DNA from: Massilia putida
GTDB lineage: Bacteria; Pseudomonadota; Gammaproteobacteria; Burkholderiales; Burkholderiaceae_D
NCBI RefSeq assembly: GCF_001941825.1
Contig: NZ_CP019038.1
Span: 4,154,001 to 4,218,000 of the forward strand
Reading direction: 5' to 3'
Length of the DNA: 64,000 bases
Shown: in pieces, positions 17,575 through 26,109 of the stretch
Position numbering within the stretch: the first letter of the stretch is position 1
How the letters are laid out: the number at the start of each line of letters is the position of its first letter
Notes under the pieces: generated by a model
What the model was told of the DNA's origin: nothing
What the model saw: only the letters and a program-made list of their open reading frames with translations
Databases searched by the model: none
Position numbers and translations under genes: made by a program

Positions 17575-19146
17575 ATGAACCACCTGATCCACGATTCCCT
17601 GTTCGACAGTGCGGCGCGCACGCCCGCCGCCGAAGCCCTCGCCTACGGCGACAAGCGTTGCAGCTATGCGCAGCTTGCCGCGCAGGTGCGCGCCGTCGCC
17701 GCCCTGCTGCTGGACGCCGGTCTGGCGCCCGGCGCGCGCGTGGCCGTATACATGGAAAAACGCATCGAGAACGTGGCCGCGATGTTCGGCGCGGCAGCCG
17801 CCGGCTGTGTCTTCGTGCCCGTCAATCCACTGCTCAAGCCCGAGCAGGTCGCGTACATCCTGGCCGACTGCAACGTCCGGCTGCTGGCCACGACGGCCGA
17901 GCGCCTCGCGCAGCTGGCGCCCGTGCTCGAACGCTGCCCCGACCTGCGCGCCGTGCTGCTGGCCGACGGCGACGTCGGTATCGATACGGCGAACGTCACG
18001 CTGCCGGTGCTGGCCTGGCCGGCGCGCGAAGCCGCAGCGTTCGCGCCGCACCGCCGCATCGACACCGACGTCGCCGCGATCCTGTACACGTCGGGCAGCA
18101 CGGGCCAGCCGAAAGGCGTCGTGCTGTCGCACCGGAACATGGTCGCGGGTGCGCAGAGCGTCGCCAGCTACCTGGACCTGCGCGCCGACGACCGCTTGCT
18201 CGCCGTGCTTCCGCTCAGCTTCGATTACGGCCTGTCGCAACTGACGACGGCCTTCCTGCGCGGCGCCAGCGTCGTGCTGATGAACTACCTGTTCCCGAAA
18301 GATATCGTGGCGATGGTGGCGCGCGAGCGCATCACGGGCCTGGCCGCCGTGCCGCCGCTGTGGATTGCGCTGGCGCGCCTCGCGTGGCCGGCCGATTGCA
18401 CGCTGCGGTTCATCACGAATTCCGGCGGTGCGATGCCGGTGCCGACGGTGCAGGCGTTGCGCGAAGCCTTGCCGGACACGCGGATCTTCCTGATGTACGG
18501 CCTGACGGAAGCGTTCCGCTCGACATACCTGCCGCCGGATGAAGTCGCGCGCCGTCCCGATTCGATCGGCCGGGCGATCCCGAACGCCGAGATCCTCGTC
18601 GTGCGTCCGGACGGCACCCTGTGCGACGTTGATGAACCGGGAGAACTCGTGCACCGCGGCGCGCTCGTGGCCCTCGGCTACTGGAACGACCCGGCGCGCA
18701 CGGCGCAGCGGTTCCGTCCCGCGCCCGGCCAGGACCCCGGCCTGCCGGTGCCGGAACTCGCGGTGTGGTCGGGCGATACGGTGCGCCGCGACGCCGATGG
18801 CTATCTGTACTTCATCGGCCGCAGCGACGACATGATCAAGGTGTCCGGCTACCGCATCAGCCCCACCGAGATCGAGTCCGTGCTGCACGCCACCGGCCTC
18901 GTCGCCGAGGTGGCCGCGTTCGGCATCGACCATCCGCAGCTGGGACAGGCGATCGCCGTGATCGCGGTGCCGGTGGAAGAGGGCGCGATCGATAGCGCCG
19001 CGCTGCTGGCCGAATGCAAGCGCCGCCTGCCGGCGTACATGGTGCCGGCCCACATCGACCTGCGCGCCGGTCCGCTGCCGCGCAACCCGAACGGCAAGAT
19101 CGACCGCAACCTGCTGCGGCAAACCCTGCAACCGAACCAAGCATGA
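17575..19146 (+). CDS. exosortase A system-associated acyl-CoA ligase (AMP-forming)
   Basis: 523 residues from ATG 17575; an in-frame ATG at 17536 adds 13 unlikely residues. ANL superfamily motifs: ILYTSGSTGQPKG (about 169-181, AMP-binding P-loop), MYGLTEAF, GDTVRRDADGYLYFIGR with the hinge Asp, and the C-terminal NGKIDR lysine. It should adenylate a carboxylic acid and load it on CoA or a carrier protein. It overlaps the PLP-decarboxylase gene (ATGA), and the two form the conserved XrtA acyl/amino module with the carrier protein at 4668-4928. Actual substrate unknown. Confidence 0.93.
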   Translation: MNHLIHDSLFDSAARTPAAEALAYGDKRCSYAQLAAQVRAVAALLLDAGLAPGARVAVYMEKRIENVAAMFGAAAAGCVFVPVNPLLKPEQVAYILADCNVRLLATTAERLAQLAPVLERCPDLRAVLLADGDVGIDTANVTLPVLAWPAREAAAFAPHRRIDTDVAAILYTSGSTGQPKGVVLSHRNMVAGAQSVASYLDLRADDRLLAVLPLSFDYGLSQLTTAFLRGASVVLMNYLFPKDIVAMVARERITGLAAVPPLWIALARLAWPADCTLRFITNSGGAMPVPTVQALREALPDTRIFLMYGLTEAFRSTYLPPDEVARRPDSIGRAIPNAEILVVRPDGTLCDVDEPGELVHRGALVALGYWNDPARTAQRFRPAPGQDPGLPVPELAVWSGDTVRRDADGYLYFIGRSDDMIKVSGYRISPTEIESVLHATGLVAEVAAFGIDHPQLGQAIAVIAVPVEEGAIDSAALLAECKRRLPAYMVPAHIDLRAGPLPRNPNGKIDRNLLRQTLQPNQA

Positions 19147-20375
19147 CAAATAAACCGCGCCACGCACCGCAGATTTACTTTCCCGTCGTCGACGACGTCC
19201 TGCAGGTCGGCGGCATCCCGCTGACCCGGCTCGCGCAGCGCGTGGGCCGCACGCCGTTCTTCGCCTACGATCGCGCGCTGTGCACGCAGCGCGTGCACGA
19301 CCTGCGCGCCCAGCTGCCGCAAGGCGTGCTGCTGCATTACTCGATCAAGGCCAATCCGATGCCGGCGCTCGTGCAGCACATGGCGGGCCTCGTCGACGGT
19401 CTCGACGTCGCGTCCGGCGGCGAATTGAAAACGGCGCTGGATGCCGGCATGGCGCCCGCACGCATCAGCTTCGCGGGGCCGGCCAAGCAGGAGGCCGAGC
19501 TGGCGCAGGCGGTGGCCGCCGGGGTGTGCGTAAACGTCGAATCGGAGCGCGAACTGGTCGCGCTGGCGCGCATCGGCGAGGGGCTGGGCATCGCGCCGCG
19601 CATCGCGCTGCGCGTGAATCCGGACTTCGAACTGAAATCGTCCGGCATGAGGATGGGCGGCGGCGCCAAGCCGTTCGGCGTCGACGCCGAAGAGGTTCCG
19701 TGCCTGCTGCGCGCGGCGGCAGAACTCGCCGTCGACTTCCAGGGCTTCCACATCTTCGCCGGTTCGCAGAGCCTGCGCGCGGATGCGATCATCGACGCGC
19801 AGGCCCGCAGCATCGAACTCGCGCTGCGCCTGGCCGATGCGGCCCCGGGCCCGGTCCGCCAGGTGAACATCGGCGGCGGCTTCGGCATCCCGTATTTTCC
19901 GGGCGAGGAACGCCTCGACGTGGCACCCATCGCCGCGCGCCTGGCACCCGAACTGGAGAAGTTGACCGCGGCGCTGCCGCAGGCGAGATTGGCGCTGGAG
20001 CTGGGCCGCTACCTCGTCGGCGAATGCGGCGTCTACGTGACGCGCGTCGTCGACCGCAAGGTCTCGCGCGGCGAAGTGTTCCTCGTGACGGACGGCGGCA
20101 TGCACCACCATCTGGCCGCATCGGGCAATCTGGGGCAGGTCATCCGCAAGAATTATCCGGTCGCCGTGGGCAACCGCGTGGCAGCCGTCGACAGCGGCCC
20201 GGCCAGCGTGACGGGGCCGTTGTGCACCCCGCTCGACATCCTGGCCGACCGCATGGAACTGGCGCATGCGCAGGCCGGCGACCTGATCGTCGTGTTCCAG
20301 TCGGGCGCCTACGGCCCGTCCGCCAGCCCGGGCGCCTTCCTCGGACACCCGACAGCGCTGGAAGTCCTCGTCTAA
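19143..20375 (+). CDS. exosortase A system-associated PLP-dependent decarboxylase
   Basis: 410 residues, homologous to diaminopimelate/ornithine decarboxylases (alanine-racemase fold, group IV). Lys69 in LLHYSIKANP is the expected Schiff-base lysine. QVNIGGGFGIPYF is the glycine-rich phosphate loop, ELGRYLVGECGVYV carries the E-x-G-R motif, and the end SGAYGPSASPGAFLG corresponds to the substrate-contacting tail. Its start overlaps the ligase stop. In this XrtA-specific family the amino acid substrate is unknown. The 3' end overlaps the convergent O-ligase gene by 4 bases. Confidence 0.93.
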   Translation: MTNKPRHAPQIYFPVVDDVLQVGGIPLTRLAQRVGRTPFFAYDRALCTQRVHDLRAQLPQGVLLHYSIKANPMPALVQHMAGLVDGLDVASGGELKTALDAGMAPARISFAGPAKQEAELAQAVAAGVCVNVESERELVALARIGEGLGIAPRIALRVNPDFELKSSGMRMGGGAKPFGVDAEEVPCLLRAAAELAVDFQGFHIFAGSQSLRADAIIDAQARSIELALRLADAAPGPVRQVNIGGGFGIPYFPGEERLDVAPIAARLAPELEKLTAALPQARLALELGRYLVGECGVYVTRVVDRKVSRGEVFLVTDGGMHHHLAASGNLGQVIRKNYPVAVGNRVAAVDSGPASVTGPLCTPLDILADRMELAHAQAGDLIVVFQSGAYGPSASPGAFLGHPTALEVLV

Positions 20376-21715
20376 CGCTTGCGCGCCGTCGGTGCCGGCG
20401 CCGGCGCCGGTTCCTTCCACGTGCGGGCCTGCCGCTTGCGGCGCGACAGGAAGGGCAGGCGCAGCGGCGGCGTGTTGTCCGGCTGTGGTGCGATGAACAA
20501 GACCTTTTCGAGGCAGACCAGGATCGTCAGGACGTAATAGGGCAGGTCGTAATAGGCCATCGCCAGGAAGGCGCCGGCCGTCATGTAGCCGATGATGCTG
20601 ACCTGGCACATCCGGGCGCACGTCGCCGCCCAGGCATAGTCCGGATTCGTCCCGCATTTGCGCACGATGCGCGTGCCGGTGCGCCAGGCGAAAAAGAACA
20701 TCAGCAGATACAGGAACAGGCCGATGTAGCCGTGTTCGCCCAGCACCTGGAAATAGATGCTGTGCGCGACGAAGAACACGGTCGGATCCGGCGCATACAG
20801 CTGGAACAGCTGCGGCGTGAAGGTGGCGAAGCCGCCGCCGAGCGGGAAGTGGTTGGCGACGTTGATCGCGAACCCCCAGGCGTTGATGCGTCCCATCGCC
20901 GACGCGTCTTCGTGGTAATTGTCGATGGAGTGCATGCGGCCCATCCACTGTTCGGGCATGGCCGCGAGCAGGATCGGGATCGCCAGGGCCAGCAGCGCGC
21001 CGGTCTTGAGTTTCGAGTTCGATTTCAGCCAGAGGAACAGCACCATGGCCGTGCCGCCCAGCAGCGCGCCGCGCGAATAGGAGCCGATGGCCGAGATGGC
21101 GGTGAGCGTCGCCAGGCCGAGCGCGGCGCGCCGGGTCCATTTGGTCGGCGCGAACGAGGACACCGCCACGATCACGGGGACGCTCGTGACCATGGCCAGC
21201 GCCAGCGTGTTGTTGTCGCCGATATAGGTGCCCGGCGGGCCGAGCAAGCCGTTGTGACCACCCGTCAGGATGGTCCAGAGTCCGCCCTTGAAACCCCAGA
21301 AACCGAGCGACAGCGCGACGGTGAGAATCAACGCCTTGACGTCGTTGACGGTGCGGGTGACCGTGATCGTCAGGACCACGATCAGCATGGTCTTCATCAC
21401 GGTATTCCACTCGTCCCATGCGCCGGTCTGGTTGAGCGCGAACACGGCCGTCAGCGTGACCCAGAAGATCAAGATCATCAGCTGAATGACGAGCGGCGTG
21501 AACGGCAGCTTCTTCTGCTCCTTCGATATCACGGTCGCGAGCAGCGTCACCACCGCGATGATCATGACGAACGGGAATGAGCCGGCGAAGCCGTAGGTGA
21601 GCCGGTGCGGATTCATCAGGCTGAACACGGCGTACACCAGCACGCCCACGACGGGGCGCTTGAAGATGAACGGGATGCTGAGCAGCATCGCCACTAAGAG
21701 GATAAGGTCACGCAT
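20372..21715 (-). CDS. putative O-glycosylation ligase / Wzy-like, exosortase A-associated
   Basis: 447 residues with about eleven membrane segments and a large loop containing GRINAWGFAINVANHFPLGGGFATF, the usual Wzy_C/O-antigen-ligase landmark, then HSIYFQVLGEHGYIGLFLYLL. It is the last gene of the 12-gene minus-strand operon. By family knowledge it polymerises or ligates lipid-linked oligosaccharide in the periplasm, either to extend the exopolysaccharide or to glycosylate PEP-CTERM proteins; the sequence does not separate these. The C-terminal tail is basic and Pro/Ala-rich (APAPAPTARKR). Confidence 0.9.
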   Translation of the reverse strand: MRDLILLVAMLLSIPFIFKRPVVGVLVYAVFSLMNPHRLTYGFAGSFPFVMIIAVVTLLATVISKEQKKLPFTPLVIQLMILIFWVTLTAVFALNQTGAWDEWNTVMKTMLIVVLTITVTRTVNDVKALILTVALSLGFWGFKGGLWTILTGGHNGLLGPPGTYIGDNNTLALAMVTSVPVIVAVSSFAPTKWTRRAALGLATLTAISAIGSYSRGALLGGTAMVLFLWLKSNSKLKTGALLALAIPILLAAMPEQWMGRMHSIDNYHEDASAMGRINAWGFAINVANHFPLGGGFATFTPQLFQLYAPDPTVFFVAHSIYFQVLGEHGYIGLFLYLLMFFFAWRTGTRIVRKCGTNPDYAWAATCARMCQVSIIGYMTAGAFLAMAYYDLPYYVLTILVCLEKVLFIAPQPDNTPPLRLPFLSRRKRQARTWKEPAPAPAPTARKR

Positions 21716-21719
21716 GCGC

Positions 21720-23627
21720 TTACGCTCCGGCGCTCACCCGCAGGAACGCGTCGAACATCATCAGCGACCACAGTGCCACGCTGTGGTCGGCCGTGCCCGC
21801 GTGGTGTTCGGACACCAGCTTTTCCAGGTAGCGGCGGTTGAAGATGCCGGTATCGACGAGGCGCGCGCCCAGCACGGCCTCGCGCACGGCGTCGCGCAGC
21901 GGGCCGCGCAGCCAGGCCGCCAGCGGGATCGAAAATCCCTTCTTGGCCCGGTACATGATGTCGTGCGGCAGATGCGGTTCCAGCGACTTTTTCAGGATGT
22001 ACTTGCCTTCGCCGCCACGCAGTTTCAGGCTCGGGGGCAGCGTGGCCGCGTATTCGCAGAACTCGTGGTCGAGCAGCGGCACGCGCACTTCCAGCGAGTG
22101 GGCCATGCTGGCGCGGTCGACCTTCGTCAGGATGTCGCCCGGCAGCCAGGTTTTGAAATCGAGGTACTGGATCAGCGACAGCGGATCGTCGGTCGGCGCC
22201 TGCGCGGCATGTTCGCGCATCACGTCGATCGCGCGGTAGCCCTGCAGGTCGCCTTTGAATGTATCCGAGAACAACTGATCGCGCTGGCGGTCCGGCAGGC
22301 GCGACACGCCGTGGAAGTAGCCTTCCACCAGATCGCGCGCGATCGCCTCGAACGTCGTCTTGGCGCGGAACACGCGCGGCGCCCAGTCGGCCTTGGGATA
22401 CAGGCTGCCCAGGGTGCCGAACAGCGGTTTGCGGATCGCTTCCGGCACCTTCGAGCGCACGCTGTGCTCGGCCATCGCGAAGCGGTAGCGGCGGTAGCCG
22501 GCGAAGTTCTCGTCGCCGCCGTCGCCCGACAGCGCCACCGTCACGTGGCGACGCGCCAGCTGGCACACGCGGTAGGTCGGGATCGCGGAGCTGTCGGCGA
22601 ACGGTTCGTCGTACAGGTGCGCGAGCGTGTCGATCAGGCCGTAGTCGTCCTTGTCGACGATCTGCGCGTGGTGGTGCGTGCGGTAGCGCTGGGCCACCTG
22701 CATGGCGTATTGGGTCTCGTCGAACTCGGGGTCGTCGAAGCCGATCGAGCACGTGGTGACGCCCTCGCTGACGGTGCCGTCCTTCGCACCCGCCATCATC
22801 GCGACGACGGCGCTGGAATCGACGCCGCCGGACAGGAAGGCGCCCAGCGGCACCTCGGATTCCATCTGGCTTTTGACGGCTTCGCGCACGCGGTCGATCA
22901 GTTCGGCCTCGACGTCCGCTTGCGGCCGCGCCGGCGCGACGTTGAAGGCGAGATCCCACCAGCGCTTCGGTTGGACCGCCCGGTCGCCGACCTTCAGCAG
23001 GATCGAATGGCCGGGGCTGAGTTTATAAGCGTTATGGAAAATCGTGTTCGGCTCCGGCACGTAGCCGTAGGCGAAATAATCCTCGACGGCGCGCGGGTTC
23101 AGCTTGCGTGACAGTTCGGGGAAGGTCATGATCGACTTGAGTTCCGAGCCGAACACGAACAGGCCGCTGGGCAGCAGCGAATAAAACATCGGCTTCACGC
23201 CGACGTGGTCGCGCGCGAGGAACAGCGTCTGCTTGCGGCGGTCCCACACGCCGAACGCGAACATGCCGCGCAGGCGGCGCACGCAATCCTCGCCCCATGC
23301 GATCCAGGCGTTCATGACGACTTCCGTGTCGGACTTGGTGCGGAACACGTGGCCCAGCGCGATCAGCTCGTCGCGCAGGATGCGATAGTTGTAGATCTCG
23401 CCGTTGAAGACGAGGGCCACGTCGCGCGCGGCGTTCAGGAACGGTTGCTGGCCGGTGGCCACGTCGATCACGGACAGGCGGCGGTGGCCCATGCCCAGGG
23501 CTTTTTCCAGATACAGCTCGCCTTCGTCGGGACCACGGTGGTGCTGGCTCTCGTTCATGCGCCGCAGCGCTTCGCGGTCGATCTCCCGGTTGCCTTGGGT
23601 GTCAAAGATTCCGACTATTCCGCACAT
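21720..23627 (-). CDS. XrtA/PEP-CTERM system amidotransferase (asparagine synthase-like)
   Basis: 635 residues starting at ATG 23627, so that Cys2 becomes the N-terminal nucleophile (MCGIVGIFD) after Met removal; the open frame 29 codons upstream would destroy this. The class-II glutaminase domain has NGEIYNYRILRDEL and SDTEVVMNAW; the synthetase domain has the PP-loop LSGGVDSSAVVAMMAGA and SGDGGDENFAGYRR. It should take ammonia from glutamine to amidate an ATP-activated carboxylate, likely a sugar acid or an amino acid on the polysaccharide. AAGAAAG lies 8 bases before the start. Four bases separate it from the O-ligase gene. Confidence 0.95.
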   Translation of the reverse strand: MCGIVGIFDTQGNREIDREALRRMNESQHHRGPDEGELYLEKALGMGHRRLSVIDVATGQQPFLNAARDVALVFNGEIYNYRILRDELIALGHVFRTKSDTEVVMNAWIAWGEDCVRRLRGMFAFGVWDRRKQTLFLARDHVGVKPMFYSLLPSGLFVFGSELKSIMTFPELSRKLNPRAVEDYFAYGYVPEPNTIFHNAYKLSPGHSILLKVGDRAVQPKRWWDLAFNVAPARPQADVEAELIDRVREAVKSQMESEVPLGAFLSGGVDSSAVVAMMAGAKDGTVSEGVTTCSIGFDDPEFDETQYAMQVAQRYRTHHHAQIVDKDDYGLIDTLAHLYDEPFADSSAIPTYRVCQLARRHVTVALSGDGGDENFAGYRRYRFAMAEHSVRSKVPEAIRKPLFGTLGSLYPKADWAPRVFRAKTTFEAIARDLVEGYFHGVSRLPDRQRDQLFSDTFKGDLQGYRAIDVMREHAAQAPTDDPLSLIQYLDFKTWLPGDILTKVDRASMAHSLEVRVPLLDHEFCEYAATLPPSLKLRGGEGKYILKKSLEPHLPHDIMYRAKKGFSIPLAAWLRGPLRDAVREAVLGARLVDTGIFNRRYLEKLVSEHHAGTADHSVALWSLMMFDAFLRVSAGA

Positions 23628-23670
23628 GATGTTGGCTTTCTTGCTTGTCGATGGGTGAAACGGTAACGCG

Positions 23671-24837
23671 TCAGTGTGCCTTGTTTTGGCAAAGTCCGTC
23701 GTACAGGGCGCCATACGCGGCCACCATGGCGCGCAGGCTGAATCGGTCTTCCACGCGTGCGCGTGCCGCGCGGCCGTGCGCGCCTGCCAGGGTCGCGTCC
23801 TGCGCGTAGCGGGCCAGCGCCGTCGTCAGCGCGTCGACGTCGCCGACCGGGACCAGCAAGCCTTGCACGCCTTCGTCCACGACTTCGGGAATGCCGCCGA
23901 CACGCGAGGCGACGACGGGCAGGCCGCATGCCATCGCTTCCAGCATCGACACGGGCGTGCCTTCGGCCAGCGAGGGCAGGGCGAAGATCGAGAACGTGTG
24001 CAGCACGGCGGCGATGTCGGCACGGGCGCCGGGCAGCCAGACGGCGTCGATGACGCCGAGGCGCGCGGCCTGTTCGCGCACGGCCGGCAGCAGCGGACCG
24101 TCGCCGACGATCGCGAGTTTCAAACGCGGCGCCAGGCCGGGCAGGCGGGCCCGCAGCTGCGCGAATGCGTCGACGAGGGCGCGGTGGTTCTTGACGTCCT
24201 GGATGCGCGCGACGGTGCCGATCACGATGTCGCCGTCGATGAACGGTGAGTCCGCGGCGGGCGCGCCGCCGGGCGCGTACTTGTCGGTGTCGACGCCGTT
24301 CTTGATGAACAGCGTCTTTGCGGCCGGGATGCGCACGACGTCGCCGAGCCAGCGGTTCAGGTCTTCGGACACGGGAATGAAGCGGTCGACGAACGGGACC
24401 AGACGGCGGCGCAGGAAGTTGTGTTTCGGGTTCAGGCCGTGCGGATCGCTCGCGTCGCGGCCATGTTCCGCGTGGATGCGCACGGGAACGCCCGCCATGG
24501 CCGCCGTGAACGCATACTCCAGCGCGGCCAGGTTATACGTGTGCAGCACGGTCGGACGCAGGCGCCGCATCAGGCGCCAGAACGTCAGGTGCGTGCCGAG
24601 GCCGAGGCCGGGCGGCTTGCCGAGCGCGTGCAGCTCGACGTCGCGGCGGGCGATGCGGTCGGCGAACGACGTGTAGGTCGTCAGGCAGACGACGGCGTGG
24701 CGCCACGCCGGCATGCGATTGATGCAGTCGACGAGCAGCGTCTCCAGGCCGCCGACGCCGAGCGAATACACGAGGTGCACGACCAGCGGCCGGGTGTCGA
24801 CGCCGGCCGGCGCGAGCGCGGTTGCAGGAGCGTTCAT
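23671..24837 (-). CDS. PEP-CTERM/exosortase A system sugar transferase, stp2 type (GT4)
   Basis: 388 residues. GT4 features: N-terminal VVHLVYSLGVGGLETLLVDCINRM (acceptor Rossmann domain with GGLE), HAEHGRDASDPHGLNPKHN in the middle, PVSEDLNRWL, and donor-site motif SLAEGTPVSMLEAMACGLPVVASRVGGIPEVV. It belongs to the XrtA-restricted GT group often placed between stp3 and the amidotransferase, as here. Cytoplasmic or peripheral-membrane enzyme adding one sugar of the repeat unit; sugar specificity unknown. Nineteen bases separate it from the upstream stp3 gene. Confidence 0.93.
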   Translation of the reverse strand: MNAPATALAPAGVDTRPLVVHLVYSLGVGGLETLLVDCINRMPAWRHAVVCLTTYTSFADRIARRDVELHALGKPPGLGLGTHLTFWRLMRRLRPTVLHTYNLAALEYAFTAAMAGVPVRIHAEHGRDASDPHGLNPKHNFLRRRLVPFVDRFIPVSEDLNRWLGDVVRIPAAKTLFIKNGVDTDKYAPGGAPAADSPFIDGDIVIGTVARIQDVKNHRALVDAFAQLRARLPGLAPRLKLAIVGDGPLLPAVREQAARLGVIDAVWLPGARADIAAVLHTFSIFALPSLAEGTPVSMLEAMACGLPVVASRVGGIPEVVDEGVQGLLVPVGDVDALTTALARYAQDATLAGAHGRAARARVEDRFSLRAMVAAYGALYDGLCQNKAH

Positions 24838-24856
24838 CGTCGTGCCTTCAACGCGG

Positions 24857-26074
24857 TCATGCCGCCAGCGCCTTCTGCGTCAGGCGGCCGTAGATGGCCG
24901 GATAGCGGCCCACGCTGACCTTCCAGTTGCGCTCCGTCTCGACGTAGCGGCGGCCGGCCTGGCGCAGCTGCGGCCACGAGTCGTGCGCGGCCAGCAGGGC
25001 ACCGACCTTGTCCGCCAGCGACTCCGGATCGTCGGCGCCGAACAGCACGCCGGTCTTGCCGTCTTCGATCAGCTCGAGGTGGCCGCCGACATCGGACGCG
25101 GCCAGGATGCGGCCCTGCGCCATCGCTTCCAGCGGCTTGAGCGGGGTGACGAGATCGGTCAGGCGCATCGACAGGCGCGGGTACACCAGCACGTCGAGCA
25201 GGTCGTAGTATTTGTTGACCTGGTCGTGCGGCACGCGGCCCGTGAACACGACCTTGTCGGCGATGTTCAGGTCCTTGGCCATCTGGCGCAGCTGGGCATC
25301 CTGCGGACCGCCGCCGACGAGCAGCACGCGCAGGTCCGGCATGCGCGCGACGAGCTTCGGCACGGCGCGCAGCAGCACGTCCAGGCCTTCGTACGCATAG
25401 AACGAGCCGATGAAGCCGATCAGGCGGGCGCCGGAGAGGCCCAGCTGCTCTTTGAGTCCGACGTCGGGCGTGCCGCCCATCGAGAATTTTTCGATGTCGA
25501 CCGCGTTCGGGATGACCGTGACCTTGTCGGCCGGGACGCCGCGCGCGACGATGTCGCGGCGCAGGCCTTCGCAGATCGTGGTGACGGCGTCGGCCTGTTT
25601 CAGCGCATAGGTCTCGAGGGCGCGCGTGAGGCGGTAGCGCAGGCCGTTCTCCGTGCTGGTGCCATGGTCGACGGCGGCGTCTTCCCAGAACGCGCGCACT
25701 TCGTACACGACGGGAATGCCGAAGCGCTTGCCGGCGCGCAGCGCGGCGATCGCGTTCAGCGACGGCGAGTGCGCGTGCAGCACGTCCGGCTTGACCAGTG
25801 GGATGATCTCGGCCAGGCGCTTGGCCAGGCCGTCGATCACGTTCACCTGGTTCAGCACGGGCATCTTCGCCAGCGCACCCTTCGATTCCGGCGTGCGGTA
25901 GAAATGCAGGCCGTCGACGGTTTCTTCCAGCATGTCGCCGGAATTCTGTTTGGCGCCGGTGACGTGGAAGGTTTCCCAGCCGAGCGCGCGTTGTTCGCGC
26001 AGGATCGAACGGGTGCGGAAGGTATAACCGCTGTGCAGCGGGATCGAATGGTCGAGGACGTGCAGAACTCGCAT
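24857..26074 (-). CDS. PEP-CTERM/exosortase A-associated glycosyltransferase, stp3 type (GT4)
   Basis: 405 residues from ATG 26074 (MRVLHVLDHSIPLHSGYTFRT). The HSGYTFRTRSILREQRALGW start is characteristic of this XrtA-associated group. Then HAHSPSLNAIAALRAGK, YEVRAFWEDAAVDHGTS, NAVDIEKF, GSFYAYEGLDVLL, and the donor motif RLTDLVTPLKPLEAMAQGRILAASDVGG. It is downstream of exosortase A by 35 bases in the same operon. The open frame extends far upstream over the exosortase gene but that part is antisense-like noise. Confidence 0.94.
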   Translation of the reverse strand: MRVLHVLDHSIPLHSGYTFRTRSILREQRALGWETFHVTGAKQNSGDMLEETVDGLHFYRTPESKGALAKMPVLNQVNVIDGLAKRLAEIIPLVKPDVLHAHSPSLNAIAALRAGKRFGIPVVYEVRAFWEDAAVDHGTSTENGLRYRLTRALETYALKQADAVTTICEGLRRDIVARGVPADKVTVIPNAVDIEKFSMGGTPDVGLKEQLGLSGARLIGFIGSFYAYEGLDVLLRAVPKLVARMPDLRVLLVGGGPQDAQLRQMAKDLNIADKVVFTGRVPHDQVNKYYDLLDVLVYPRLSMRLTDLVTPLKPLEAMAQGRILAASDVGGHLELIEDGKTGVLFGADDPESLADKVGALLAAHDSWPQLRQAGRRYVETERNWKVSVGRYPAIYGRLTQKALAA

Positions 26075-26109
26075 GGTCTTGGTTTCCGTTCTTGTTGTCG
26101 CGTGATGAA

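Noticed and set aside
16726..19167. A long minus-strand frame (813 codons) opposite the acyl-CoA ligase.
   Set aside because: Antisense frame typical of GC-rich DNA: Arg/Gly/His/Gln-rich with no domain; the plus-strand ligase is clear.
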